Shown: positions 48,411-56,944 of the stretch, piece after piece
Position numbering within the stretch: position 1 is the stretch's first letter
Layout: every line of letters begins with the position of its first letter
Assembly (NCBI GenBank): GCA_016709145.1
Contig: JADJEK010000008.1
Span: forward strand, 1-64,000
Direction of reading: 5' to 3'
Length of the DNA: 64,000 nt
DNA from: Planctomycetota bacterium
GTDB lineage: Bacteria > Planctomycetota > B15-G4 > JADJEK01
Notes under the pieces: generated by a model
Database searches by the model: none
What the model was told of the DNA's origin: nothing
The model's input: only the letters and a program-made list of their open reading frames with translations
Translations under genes and position numbers: made by a program

Positions 48411-48926
48411 TCAGTGGTCGAGCTTTTCTTCGCACTTCGTCTGCTCGACCGTCCGAGTGTCCTCGTCCCCCACCATGCGCAGCTCCATGAACACGCTGTT
48501 GCCGTTCTCTACGTAGTCCGCGAACGGCCCGCACTCGCGGAAGCCGACGCTTCGATAGAGCGATTGGGCCGGGCCGAACGCGGGGTGCCGGCCGGTCTCG
48601 AGCAGCAGCTCTCGATACCCGCGATCCCGCGCCACGGCGATCGTGTGCGCGAGCAAGGCTCGCCCGACACCGGTGCGGCGCGCATGCGATGCTGTCCGCA
48701 TCGACTTCAATTCCCCCTGCGTCGACGACAGTTCCTTGAGCGCGATGCAACCAAGCAGCGTGTCGCCGTCCCACGCCGTCCACAGCACGACGTCGGGCGC
48801 GCGCAGCTTGCGCGCGTCGAACGCGAACACGTGCTCCGGCGGCGACAGCGTGTGCATCTCCCGCAAGTGCCCTTCGAGCAGCGCGAGGACTTGGGGCCGG
48901 GTGACGTCGTCGATCTCGATGCGCAT
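48411..48926 (-). CDS. GNAT family N-acetyltransferase
   Basis: Protein of 171 residues. GNAT fold with the acetyl-CoA loop ARRTGVGRALLAHTIAVARD (R-x-x-G-x-G), preceded by CIALKELSSTQGELKSMRT and followed by LLLETGRHPAFGPAQSLYRS-VGF, typical of small-molecule acetyltransferases. The acceptor is unknown. It is convergent with the SIR2-SorC gene (99-base gap), so a link between them is not suggested. Start ATG at 48926; the C-terminal tail is acidic and variable. Confidence 0.92.
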   Translation of the reverse strand: MRIEIDDVTRPQVLALLEGHLREMHTLSPPEHVFAFDARKLRAPDVVLWTAWDGDTLLGCIALKELSSTQGELKSMRTASHARRTGVGRALLAHTIAVARDRGYRELLLETGRHPAFGPAQSLYRSVGFRECGPFADYVENGNSVFMELRMVGDEDTRTVEQTKCEEKLDH

Positions 48927-48983
48927 GCTGCGTAATCCCGAATCGGGAGCGGCAGCGTAGCAGCCCGTCGAACCGCACTCCGA

Positions 48984-50552
48984 TCAACGCGCGAGTACGG
49001 CACCGAAGCGATCGCCAGGCTCGGGACCGTCCGACGCCAGCAAGTCGATCTGCGACAGCAGTTGCGAGCCTGCCAGGTCCAACCCCATCGCACTGCCGTA
49101 GATCACGTGGGCGACGCCCGCGTACGCGCCTCCGCCGACGTTCTCACCCGGAACCGCGATCACCAGGTCCTCGAAGCCGTCGCCGTCGTAATCGCCGGTC
49201 GCGAGTTGGAGCCCGAACTGCTCGACGTCGAACGCCATTCCGCCGATCCCCGGATCCTCTTGCGTGATCGTGAAGTCGCCCGTCGTCGACACGAGCGCGG
49301 GCCCCGTCGAGAAGTGATGCACCGAACCGGAGGACGGGTGCATGGCGATCGGGTCCCCGGGCGCGCCGACGGCGAACTCGGGCACACCGTCGCCGTCGAA
49401 ATCGCCCGTGACGCACGCTCGCCCGAATTGGGCGCCTTGGACCGCGAGGCCGTCGACCGCCACCAATCCACGATCGATCTGCACGTGCGTCGTCGGATCG
49501 ATCCCCGCGGCCGTCCCGCGGAACACGTGGATCGTCCCAGCTCCCAACTCGTCGGCCGCACTTTGCTCGGGGCAGCCGAACACGAGGTCGCCGAATCCGT
49601 CGGCATCGAGGTCGGCCACGAACAGGTTCGGCGTGCCGAGACTCTCGTGAACGCTCGATGCGTCACCGTCGTACGGGACGACCTGTACGGACGCCGTATC
49701 GATGCCCTTCTTCGCCCCCTTGAAGACGAGCGCGCAGTCGAACGTGTCGGCGTCGTACGGCATCTTCGTCCCGACGACGAGCTCGCTGCGACCGTCGCCG
49801 TCGACGTCGGTCGCTGCCAGCGACGTGCCGAACCTCGTCCAGTCCGCACCATTCGGATCGTCGTACACACCGAGGCTGCCGGGGACGCCCTTCACGCCGA
49901 AATGCAGGAATCGGCTACGCGCGGATCGCAGCCCCTTCTTCGAACCGAACAGCATGTGGACCGCGCCGGACTTCTCGTGGAACGGAGTGAACGACTCGGC
50001 CACGCCGATCGCGAGGTCGCTTCGCCCGTCGCCGTCGAAATCCGCCGCGACGAGATCGCGGCCGAAGTTCTCGAGACTGTCCTTGGGACTCTCCTCGGAG
50101 TCCGGCTTGTCGGCGATGCCCGGGCTGGCTTGGGACCACTTCTTCACGCCGCTCGTGCGCAGTCCGGACGGCCCTCCACGAAGGACGACGACGAGTCCGG
50201 CCTTCTTCTTGCCCGCGACGGAGTACGCGGGACACCCGATCGCGACGTCGTCGAATCCATCGCCGTCGAAATCGCCTGCGGCGAGGCGTTCACCGAACCC
50301 CTTCTGGACGTCGAGCGGCCCGATGCCGACGTCCTTCGGCGTGATCCACTGCGCCGATCCCTGCTTGAGACCGGTCCCGCTGCCGGGAATCACGAGGATC
50401 GCCCCGACGTTCGGCTCTCCGTCGACCGACTCGCTCGGCATCCCCACGACGACGTCGTCGAACGAATCTCCGTTGACATCGATGCCTGCTCTCGCGTCAT
50501 GCCATGCCACGAAGCCGACCACGAATGCCAGGACGAAGCGAATCGCACGCAT
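48984..50552 (-). CDS. Secreted FG-GAP repeat (integrin-alpha-like) protein
   Basis: Protein of 522 residues. The ATG at 50552 has GGAGGAA upstream and starts a signal peptide (MRAIRFVLAFVVGFVAWHDA). Seven or so FG-GAP repeats follow, each with a calcium loop and strand: DVNGDSFDDVVVGMP, DFDGDGFDDVAIGCP, DFDGDGRSDLAIGV, DVDGDGRSELVVGT, DLDADGFGDLVFGC, DFDGDGVPEFAVGA, DYDGDGFEDLVIAVP. The predicted fold is a seven-bladed propeller as in integrin alpha chains. It lies 23 bases after a paralogous gene, so the two form an operon. Likely extracellular; ligand unknown. Confidence 0.92.
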   Translation of the reverse strand: MRAIRFVLAFVVGFVAWHDARAGIDVNGDSFDDVVVGMPSESVDGEPNVGAILVIPGSGTGLKQGSAQWITPKDVGIGPLDVQKGFGERLAAGDFDGDGFDDVAIGCPAYSVAGKKKAGLVVVLRGGPSGLRTSGVKKWSQASPGIADKPDSEESPKDSLENFGRDLVAADFDGDGRSDLAIGVAESFTPFHEKSGAVHMLFGSKKGLRSARSRFLHFGVKGVPGSLGVYDDPNGADWTRFGTSLAATDVDGDGRSELVVGTKMPYDADTFDCALVFKGAKKGIDTASVQVVPYDGDASSVHESLGTPNLFVADLDADGFGDLVFGCPEQSAADELGAGTIHVFRGTAAGIDPTTHVQIDRGLVAVDGLAVQGAQFGRACVTGDFDGDGVPEFAVGAPGDPIAMHPSSGSVHHFSTGPALVSTTGDFTITQEDPGIGGMAFDVEQFGLQLATGDYDGDGFEDLVIAVPGENVGGGAYAGVAHVIYGSAMGLDLAGSQLLSQIDLLASDGPEPGDRFGAVLAR

Positions 50553-50575
50553 GACGGTGTTCCTCCGCGTTCCGT

Positions 50576-52123
50576 TCAACGAAGCAATACCGACGCGAAT
50601 CGGTCACCCAGTTCGCCGACGCCGGCGATTCCTGGGGAGTTCTGATCGAGGGCGATCGACGACGCCCCGAGACCGCCGGCGTCGCCGTAGACGATGAAGA
50701 CGACGCCTGCATCGAGGACGGCGCCGACGTCACGACCGGGCGCGCCGAACGCGGCGTCGGTGAACCCGTCGAAATCGAAGTCGCCGGTCGCGAGCGACGC
50801 GGCGAAGCCGTCCAGGGACACCGCACTGGTCCCGAACAGCGCGGAGTCCCCGCTCCAATACAGGTTCCCGACGGCGGTGAGTCCCGACGACACCGCTCCG
50901 TGGATCTCGCACGCGTCGCCCGACAGCGGCGCCGACACGGTCGAGTACGGCGCTCCGCCGAGCGCATCGTCCGCGCCGTCCCCGTTGAAGTCACCGCTCG
51001 CGAGCGCGATGCCGAGTCGCAGGCTCGTCGCGACCGAGCCGAGGATGCCCGGCGTATCGCGATGCCACAGCGTCGAGCCCGCGGTCGAAACTCCCTTCGA
51101 CGTGCCGCGCATCACGCGGATCGCCCCGGGCTGCGACGCTCCGTCGACCGCTTGGAACGGAGTTCCGACGAGGAGATCGTCCCGACCGTCGGCGTCGACG
51201 TCGCCGGACGCCAGACTGAAGAAGCCGAAAACGCCCGCCGTGTATGCACCGGTTCCTGCATCGACCGGCAACCAACCACAGCGTTTCGCCCGCAGGCCCT
51301 TCTTGCCGCCGTACAGCGCGAGCAGCATCCCTCGCACGCCTGGCTTGATCGGCGCGTTCGACGCCGCGACCAGATCGTCGCGCCCGTCGCCGTCGAAGTC
51401 GCCCGCTGCGAGTTCGAAGCCGAGATCGTCGAGCGCCTTCGCCTTGCCTTTCACGCCCGGCGCATCGAGGTGCCACAGTTGATTGCGCGCCGCGCCGAGC
51501 CCGGAGCTGCTGCCGTAGAGCACGTGGATCGCTCCCGCGCGCTCGACCGTCTTCACGGTTTCTCGAACGCCGATCGCGAGATCCGCGTAGCCGTCGCCAT
51601 CGAAATCACCGCTCACGAGCGACCGACCGAACGCTTCGGTGCTCCAAGGCAGGGCGAACACCGGATCGAGATCGACTCGATCCTTGATGCCTTCGGCGTC
51701 CTGCGACCACACTTGGACCTGCAGCGCGTCGCCGAGCAGAACGCCGCTCGCCGATCCGCGGACGACGTACACCTCACCGGCGCCGGGGATCCCGGACACC
51801 ATCCGCCCGGGCGCTCCGATCGCGAGGTCTTCGAAGCCGTCCCCGTCGAAGTCCCCCGCCGCGAGCGCCGCGCCGAACCGGTCGTCCTTCGTCGCCAGCG
51901 CACCGGTTCCGAAGCTCGTGACCAGCACGAGTTGCGAGCCGCCGGTGACGATTCCTGCGGCGGAGCCGAACAGCACATGCACCGCACCGGCTCGGACCTC
52001 CGCGCCGATCGCTTCGTCGGGCACACCGATGACCAGATCCGCGTAGCCATCGCCGTTCAGATCGTGCCCGGCGAACGCGGGCGCCGCGACGGTGGCGGTG
52101 AGGACGACGAGAGCAGCACGCAT
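50576..52123 (-). CDS. Secreted FG-GAP repeat (integrin-alpha-like) protein
   Basis: Protein of 515 residues, first gene of the FG-GAP pair. GGAGGTG precedes the ATG at 52123, which starts a signal peptide (MRAALVVLTATVAAPAFAG). Repeats carry DLNGDGYADLVIGVP, DFDGDGFEDLAIGAP, DFDGDGYADLAIGV, DFDGDGRDDLVAAS, DVDADGRDDLLVGT, DFNGDGADDALGGAP and DFDFDGFTDAAFGAP. Same organisation as the downstream gene, with scattered sequence identity, so an old tandem duplication. Predicted extracellular calcium-binding propeller. It is divergent from two tiny exported proteins across a 167-base spacer. Confidence 0.92.
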   Translation of the reverse strand: MRAALVVLTATVAAPAFAGHDLNGDGYADLVIGVPDEAIGAEVRAGAVHVLFGSAAGIVTGGSQLVLVTSFGTGALATKDDRFGAALAAGDFDGDGFEDLAIGAPGRMVSGIPGAGEVYVVRGSASGVLLGDALQVQVWSQDAEGIKDRVDLDPVFALPWSTEAFGRSLVSGDFDGDGYADLAIGVRETVKTVERAGAIHVLYGSSSGLGAARNQLWHLDAPGVKGKAKALDDLGFELAAGDFDGDGRDDLVAASNAPIKPGVRGMLLALYGGKKGLRAKRCGWLPVDAGTGAYTAGVFGFFSLASGDVDADGRDDLLVGTPFQAVDGASQPGAIRVMRGTSKGVSTAGSTLWHRDTPGILGSVATSLRLGIALASGDFNGDGADDALGGAPYSTVSAPLSGDACEIHGAVSSGLTAVGNLYWSGDSALFGTSAVSLDGFAASLATGDFDFDGFTDAAFGAPGRDVGAVLDAGVVFIVYGDAGGLGASSIALDQNSPGIAGVGELGDRFASVLLR

Positions 52124-52290
52124 GGGACACCTCCGACGAGGAGGCGAGCCGTGCGGCCGTCGCCGCGTTACATCGCTCGTGTCGTTTTCGTCGCTGGCTA
52201 GGTCCCCGATCCTTCGGAATTCGTGTGGGGCAACCCGGCCCCCTCGCCTGCTCGGACGAACGACACGTCCTCCGATCCCTGGAGATCCCG

Positions 52291-52500
52291 ATGAGCCTCG
52301 CCCTTCCTCGAAACTGGTTCGCTCTCGCCATCGGCCTCGCCGGCACGACCGCGGCACGCGCGGACGTCCAAACGACCCAAGTCGGTGGCAAGCTGATCGT
52401 GACGGCCGACGCGGCCGGCGGCCTGCTCTCGATCGCGGGCACGTTCTCGATCGTGTTCTCGGTCGAGCCCTCGTTCGAGACGTTCGAGGCCAAGGGCTGA
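52291..52500 (+). CDS. Small exported protein, paralogue of the next gene
   Basis: Protein of 69 residues with GGAG before the ATG at 52291. A signal peptide (FALAIGLAGTTAARA) leaves a mature part of about 47 residues: TTQVGGKLIVTADAAGGLLS then IAGTFSIVFSVEPSFETFEA. Not recognised. The next gene shares the plan: signal peptide, a short strand KGATLTIKGTPDTDGIEID, and a C-terminus with VFEIDPVFKNVE against VFSVEPSFETFE. Real because of the paired ribosome-binding site, signal peptide and paralogy. Confidence 0.65.
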   Translation: MSLALPRNWFALAIGLAGTTAARADVQTTQVGGKLIVTADAAGGLLSIAGTFSIVFSVEPSFETFEAKG

Positions 52501-52583
52501 TGCGGAACCCGCGCGATGCGCACTCGAATCGAACCCGCTCTTCCGACCACACACCTCATTCACACCGACGACAGGAGATCCCC

Positions 52584-52982
52584 ATGGTCCGCCTCATGAC
52601 GCGCACGATCTTGATGGCCACGATCGGCATCACGTCGATCCACACCGCGAACGCCGAGTCGGTCGCGACGCAGAAGGGCGCGACGCTCACGATCAAGGGC
52701 ACGCCCGACACCGACGGGATCGAGATCGACGTCGGCGGCACGACGGACATCCGACTCTCGAACACGGCCGACGACGTGGAGATCACCCACTCGACGTTCG
52801 CACGTGGTTTCGTCCTCGACATGCGCGGCGGGATCGACGACTTGAACTTCGACAGTCGCGCCTCGCGCTTCGAGTCCACGATGTTCGTCAACGGCGGGAA
52901 CGCGGGCGACGCGGTCATCGTGTCGGAGCTCGTCGTGTTCGAAATCGATCCGGTGTTCAAGAACGTCGAACAGCAGTCGTGA
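52584..52982 (+). CDS. Small exported beta-rich protein, paralogue of the previous gene
   Basis: Protein of 132 residues; GGAGATCCCC precedes the ATG at 52584. Signal peptide to about residue 25 (LMATIGITSIHTANA). The mature part is beta-rich (GATLTIKGTPDTDGIEIDVG, FVLDMRGGIDDLNFDSRASR) and resembles a short single-turn beta-helix or repeat-in-toxin-like sheet without the Ca2+ nonapeptide. The last 16 residues (VVFEIDPVFKNVEQQS) match the end of the previous gene. Same strand, 83-base gap. Function unknown. Confidence 0.7.
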   Translation: MVRLMTRTILMATIGITSIHTANAESVATQKGATLTIKGTPDTDGIEIDVGGTTDIRLSNTADDVEITHSTFARGFVLDMRGGIDDLNFDSRASRFESTMFVNGGNAGDAVIVSELVVFEIDPVFKNVEQQS

Positions 52983-53036
52983 TGCGAGCGGACGGTCGAG
53001 GTCGGGCCGAGCGGACGAACCGCGACGCACGCACGG

Positions 53037-53669
53037 CTACCGTCCTTCGGCTTCGCGGAGCACCCTCCGCAGTCGCTTCTGACGCGAGTCGGGCATCCCC
53101 TCCATCCTCTTGGTGACGGCCTCGATGAATTTCGCCCGGTTGGCGCCATCGACTGCGACCAACACGTGCTCGGCGTGCTGAGGCACGTCCTTCGGTCGCG
53201 CGACTCGCAAGTGCTCGAGCAACACCGGGAACAATGCGTCGCGGTACGCGGGCTTCTGCGACGCCACGATCGCGAGCGCCCTGATCCCGTTGTCCACGGT
53301 GATCACCGAACCCTCACGCAACGCGTCTTGCAGCAACCTGCGTTTCGCGTACAGCGGCTTCGCCCGTTCGCGCGCGATCGTCGTGATCGCGATCATCGCG
53401 CCCCACACGAGACGGTTGTTGCGACTGGTCAGCAGCTCGAGGAACGACTCCGCGAGGTGCGCGACCAACTTCGGGTCGAGGTACCCCACTTCGTAGAGGA
53501 CCTTGATGCAGTCCGCGGCCACACCCTTGACGTCGCTCCGCAGACCGCTCGCGATTTCGTTCACGCCGTCGAAATCGCACAGCCGCGCGAGCTCGCGCGC
53601 CAACTCCTGATTCGGAACTTCGTCCCGCCGCCCCAGCGCGCATGCGATCCGATCGAGTGTTCTCGGCAT
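53037..53669 (-). CDS. HEAT-like repeat protein
   Basis: Protein of 210 residues made almost entirely of helix pairs: VKGVAADCIKVLYEVGYLDP, LVAHLAESFLELLTSRNNRL, VWGAMIAITTIARERAKPLY and SVITVDNGIRALAIVASQKP. This pattern fits HEAT/ARM repeats, which mediate protein-protein contacts. Cytosolic, no signal peptide. GGAG lies upstream of the ATG at 53669. Similar proteins are scattered in bacteria and often monitor or scaffold; no partner is evident here. Confidence 0.75.
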   Translation of the reverse strand: MPRTLDRIACALGRRDEVPNQELARELARLCDFDGVNEIASGLRSDVKGVAADCIKVLYEVGYLDPKLVAHLAESFLELLTSRNNRLVWGAMIAITTIARERAKPLYAKRRLLQDALREGSVITVDNGIRALAIVASQKPAYRDALFPVLLEHLRVARPKDVPQHAEHVLVAVDGANRAKFIEAVTKRMEGMPDSRQKRLRRVLREAEGR

Positions 53670-53787
53670 GGGCGGCTCCGGTGTGCGGCGAAGTGGACGG
53701 ACGTTCAGGACGAAACCCATCTGCGCTCCGCATGGCGGGGGCGCTACGGAGCCTGAACCCGACTTGGACACCTGCGGACCGAGCTCT

Positions 53788-54279
53788 TCACAGGTTCACT
53801 GCGATGATCCGGAATCTCACGTGCTCGCTGTCGCCGGCGCCGATGTCGGAATCACACACTGCGCCGAACCAGACCTCGCCGTCGCCGACCATGACCCCCC
53901 GCCAGCTCGTGAACAACTCGTCGACTCGCTGCGCCTCCAGCGCACGGCGGATCCGCTCGGTGAATACGCCTTGGTACTCGGAGATGAAGGTAGCGGCGTC
54001 GGGGATCATGCGGAACGATCCGTCGCCATTCACACGCAAAGGGAATTCGACGAACTCCGCGACTCGCGCCGGTGCGTCCGCGCGTACCGCATCCTGCACA
54101 GCCTGAAGGACCGACGAGACGGTGTCCCGATCGGTCCCCGCCACGGCGAAGGGATCGATCTCGTCCTCCCCTGTGACATCGTCGGCGCGCGACGCCTGCG
54201 CCGACCGTTCGCCCATGCGTGCGGCCAACACGATGAGGACGGTCATCACTGCGACGAACGACAGGACGACGTTCTTCAT
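53788..54279 (-). CDS. Membrane-anchored or exported protein of unknown function
   Basis: Protein of 163 residues, ATG at 54279 with GGAG upstream. It begins with one hydrophobic segment (VVLSFVAVMTVLIVLAA), a signal anchor or signal peptide. After a polar linker comes a domain resembling small periplasmic NTF2/SnoaL-like proteins in outline (VSSVLQAVQDAVRADAPARV, FVEFPLRVNGDGSFR, GVMVGDGEVWFGAVCDS), a weak resemblance only. It follows the FocA-type gene by 43 bases on the same strand, so co-transcription is likely. Confidence 0.7.
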   Translation of the reverse strand: MKNVVLSFVAVMTVLIVLAARMGERSAQASRADDVTGEDEIDPFAVAGTDRDTVSSVLQAVQDAVRADAPARVAEFVEFPLRVNGDGSFRMIPDAATFISEYQGVFTERIRRALEAQRVDELFTSWRGVMVGDGEVWFGAVCDSDIGAGDSEHVRFRIIAVNL

Positions 54280-54322
54280 GGAATCCGCTCCATCCGGCCA
54301 TCGAGGTCGGGCCGTCACTCCC

Positions 54323-55144
54323 TCATGCTCGACCGTCACCGCCACGGTGGTCGGCTCGCAAGTACGCGACCCAGTACACGCCGGCGACCAGCAACGTTCC
54401 GCCGACGATGTTCCCGGCGGTGGCTACGAGGAGGTTCCGGGCGGCTCCAGCCATCGACACGACGCCCTGCTCATCGACGGCGATCCCGAACGGCAGGAAG
54501 AACCAGTTCGCGATCGAGTGTTCGAAGCCGGCGGCCACGAACGCGGTGACCGGGAACAGCACTGCGAGGACCTTGTCGGTCACGCTGCGTGCGCCGTTCG
54601 CGAGCCACACGGCCATACAGACGAGCGCGTTGCACAGGACGCCGCGCGCGAAGACCTCGGACGACGACAGCTCCGCCTTCGCACGTGCGATGCGCACGGC
54701 CATCTCGCCGACCGCGCCGTCGTCGAGTCCGGCGGTCCCACAGCAGACGACGAGCAGCACCGTCCCCAAGCAGCCGACGACGTTGCCGACGTACGCGAGC
54801 AGCCAATTCCGAGCCACGTCACGGAAGCGGATCAGGCGACTGGCCCAAGCCATCGCGATGAGATTGTTCCCCGTGAACAGCTCGGCCCCGGCCACCACGA
54901 CGAGGATCAACCCGAGCGCGAAGCTCACGCCGCCGATCAAGCGCGTCGGTCCGAAGCCGAGTGTCGATCCCGTCGTCACGACCGTGAAGAACAGGGCGCC
55001 GAGCGAAATGAACGCGCCGGCGAGTACCGCCAACACCAAAAGGGTGAGCGCATCCGAGCGCGCCTTCGCGACACCGAGTCGCTCGACCCGGCGGGCGATC
55101 TCCTGCGGCGGGTACGCGTCGGTCGAACTCGGTTCTCGATCCAT
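54323..55144 (-). CDS. Formate/nitrite transporter family channel
   Basis: Protein of 273 residues with six membrane segments. FNT landmarks: GAELFTGNNLIAMAWASRLI (about 86-105), NWLLAYVGNVVGCLGTVLLV, RGVLCNALVCMAVWLA (168-182) and AAGFEHSIANWFFLPFGI with the conserved pore His209, the same number as in E. coli FocA. The ATG at 55144 has AGGA upstream; a start 18 bases earlier is possible. It should conduct formate, nitrite or a similar small anion across the inner membrane. No formate or nitrite enzyme lies nearby, so the substrate stays open. Confidence 0.92.
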   Translation of the reverse strand: MDREPSSTDAYPPQEIARRVERLGVAKARSDALTLLVLAVLAGAFISLGALFFTVVTTGSTLGFGPTRLIGGVSFALGLILVVVAGAELFTGNNLIAMAWASRLIRFRDVARNWLLAYVGNVVGCLGTVLLVVCCGTAGLDDGAVGEMAVRIARAKAELSSSEVFARGVLCNALVCMAVWLANGARSVTDKVLAVLFPVTAFVAAGFEHSIANWFFLPFGIAVDEQGVVSMAGAARNLLVATAGNIVGGTLLVAGVYWVAYLRADHRGGDGRA

Positions 55145-55383
55145 CGGAGTCGGTCCTGCCATCGCGTGGTCGTCGGTCGCGACGCCGGGATCCGACGTTC
55201 GCGCGGCGGACCCTACCACGGCGCTTCGCCGGCGGTGCAGGAGCGCGATCGCCCCGAATTCGGGCGACCGGATTCCGACTCCATGATTCGAGTCCTGCCG
55301 GCGCGGCGCGCCGGGCAATCCGCGCTCCGTCGACCTGTCGATTCGGCCGAGCCTCGTTCTCAGCGCGCCGATGATCCAAGCCC

Positions 55384-56055
55384 TCACTCACCCGGACCAC
55401 GCTCGGTCATCCGCCGGCACTCGGCGAGAGTTTCGACGAGCAGGGCTCGATCTTCGATTTGGTCCTCGCGATCGCGCAGGAGCTTGTCGGCGGACTGCGC
55501 CTGCCCAGCGCGCAGCATCACCTTCGCCGCCTCGAACCAGATCTCCTCGTCGTCTTCCCCCGCGTCGATCGCTTGCCGGTAGAACTCCGCGGACTCGCCG
55601 AGGCGATCGGCCTCGCTCAACAACCGCGCGAGTTCGACCAAGCACACGCGTCGACGCGGATCGCGGCGTAGCGCATCGCGCAGTGCGACTTCGGCTTCGT
55701 CGGGCATCGTCGCAGGGTTCTTCGCGAGCGCTTCGGCCATGAGCGCCGCGCCTTCCGAACACTCGGGACGTATCTCCCGATACAAGCGCAGCGTGTCGAG
55801 CGCCCATTCGGTGAAGAGCAACTCGATCTGTCGCCGCGCGAGTCGCAGCAGGTTGCTCGGGTCCGCGAGGTCGTCGAGATGGACCTCTTCGGCCATGGCG
55901 TAGACGTCGAAGCGGCGGCTCGTGCGCATCCACGTCGCGAAGGCGATGCGAGGTTTGGGTTCACCTCGCGACTTCGCGTCGCGTCGCTCGGGGCGGAACT
56001 TCGGAGGAACCTCTCGAGGAGGTGGATCGACGCCGTCGAATTCGGATGTGTTCAT
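55384..56055 (-). CDS. TPR-like cytosolic protein of unknown function
   Basis: Protein of 223 residues. The N-terminal 60 residues are charged and Pro/Arg-rich; then helices rich in Ala/Leu/Arg with a TPR-like spacing: AEVALRDALRRDPRRRVCLV, LARLLSEADRLGESAEFYRQ, DEEIWFEAAKVMLRAGQAQS. No signal peptide. About 240 bases separate it from the FocA-type gene downstream, so it may have its own transcript. The central FTEWALDTLRLYREIRPE block was not recognised. Confidence 0.72.
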   Translation of the reverse strand: MNTSEFDGVDPPPREVPPKFRPERRDAKSRGEPKPRIAFATWMRTSRRFDVYAMAEEVHLDDLADPSNLLRLARRQIELLFTEWALDTLRLYREIRPECSEGAALMAEALAKNPATMPDEAEVALRDALRRDPRRRVCLVELARLLSEADRLGESAEFYRQAIDAGEDDEEIWFEAAKVMLRAGQAQSADKLLRDREDQIEDRALLVETLAECRRMTERGPGE

Positions 56056-56252
56056 GCCGCGGAGAACGCTGGTGCGGCGTGCGCGTTACGCGGCCCGGTT
56101 CGGCCGAGTCGACGATTCGCCGAGTGCACGAGCGAGAACCCTCCGAACGTCGAGTTCTCGATGCACGTCCGTCGTCGCGCGCGTCGTGCGAAAGGGGTCT
56201 TTCGCGCACGGCAACGCTCCGCTCGGCCGCGACCCCTACCGGAGCTCCCGCT

Positions 56253-56831
56253 CTACACCCGCGTCCAATACATGACCCAACTCTCCGCCCACGTCTTGCC
56301 GTCGTCGCGCGACACCGCTTGGTACCAACGGCACGAGCGCGGCGTGATCTCGTCCCATGCACCGCGCACGATGATCGGCGTCTCGCCGTCCTTGTCGTCG
56401 CCGTCCCACAGGCCGACGCCGTCGACGAAGCTCCCCCACGCGGGCGCGGATCCGACGACGCCGCTGTTCGCGTCGACCCAGTAGTCGGCCCACAGCTTGG
56501 TCTCGAGATCGAGCACGCGCAGCCCCATGCCGCTGAAGTCGCGCACCGGGATCCGGAGTTCCTCGATGCTGACGAGACCGCCGAGGATCGACGTGACGGT
56601 CGCCTCGCCTTCGAACTCCTCGAAGCCACCGCCGGGACGCGACTGCTTGTTGTGGATCTTCCATTCGCCGGTCAGGAAGTCGAAGTCGCCGAGCTTGCCG
56701 GTCGGCGCCGGCTTCTTGGCTTCGGCGCGCGCGACGTTTGCGCCCAGCGAGCCGGCGACGGCCAGGCCAGCCGCGATCTGGAGCAAGCCTCGGCGCTGAG
56801 GATCGGTCGGAGCTTCGGAGTTCATGGTCAT
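56253..56831 (-). CDS. Exported DUF1579-like protein
   Basis: Protein of 192 residues. The N-terminus is a Tat- or Sec-like signal (QRRGLLQIAAGLAVAGSLGA). The mature part FDFLTGEWKIHNKQSRPGGG, GEATVTSILGGLVSIEELRI, LRVLDLETKLWADYWVDANS and WAESWVMYWTR resembles DUF1579-type beta-barrel proteins. Function unknown. Downstream (114 bases) of a WYL-domain regulator on the same strand. Confidence 0.78.
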   Translation of the reverse strand: MTMNSEAPTDPQRRGLLQIAAGLAVAGSLGANVARAEAKKPAPTGKLGDFDFLTGEWKIHNKQSRPGGGFEEFEGEATVTSILGGLVSIEELRIPVRDFSGMGLRVLDLETKLWADYWVDANSGVVGSAPAWGSFVDGVGLWDGDDKDGETPIIVRGAWDEITPRSCRWYQAVSRDDGKTWAESWVMYWTRV

Positions 56832-56944
56832 GCCTCGGGATCAAGCGTTCGGCGGGGCGAACGCGGACTCGCGGCAACGCTCGCCACCGTGGCGGGAGCT
56901 GGACGCGACGCCGGCATGGTCGAGTCTCACCCTGACACCGAACG

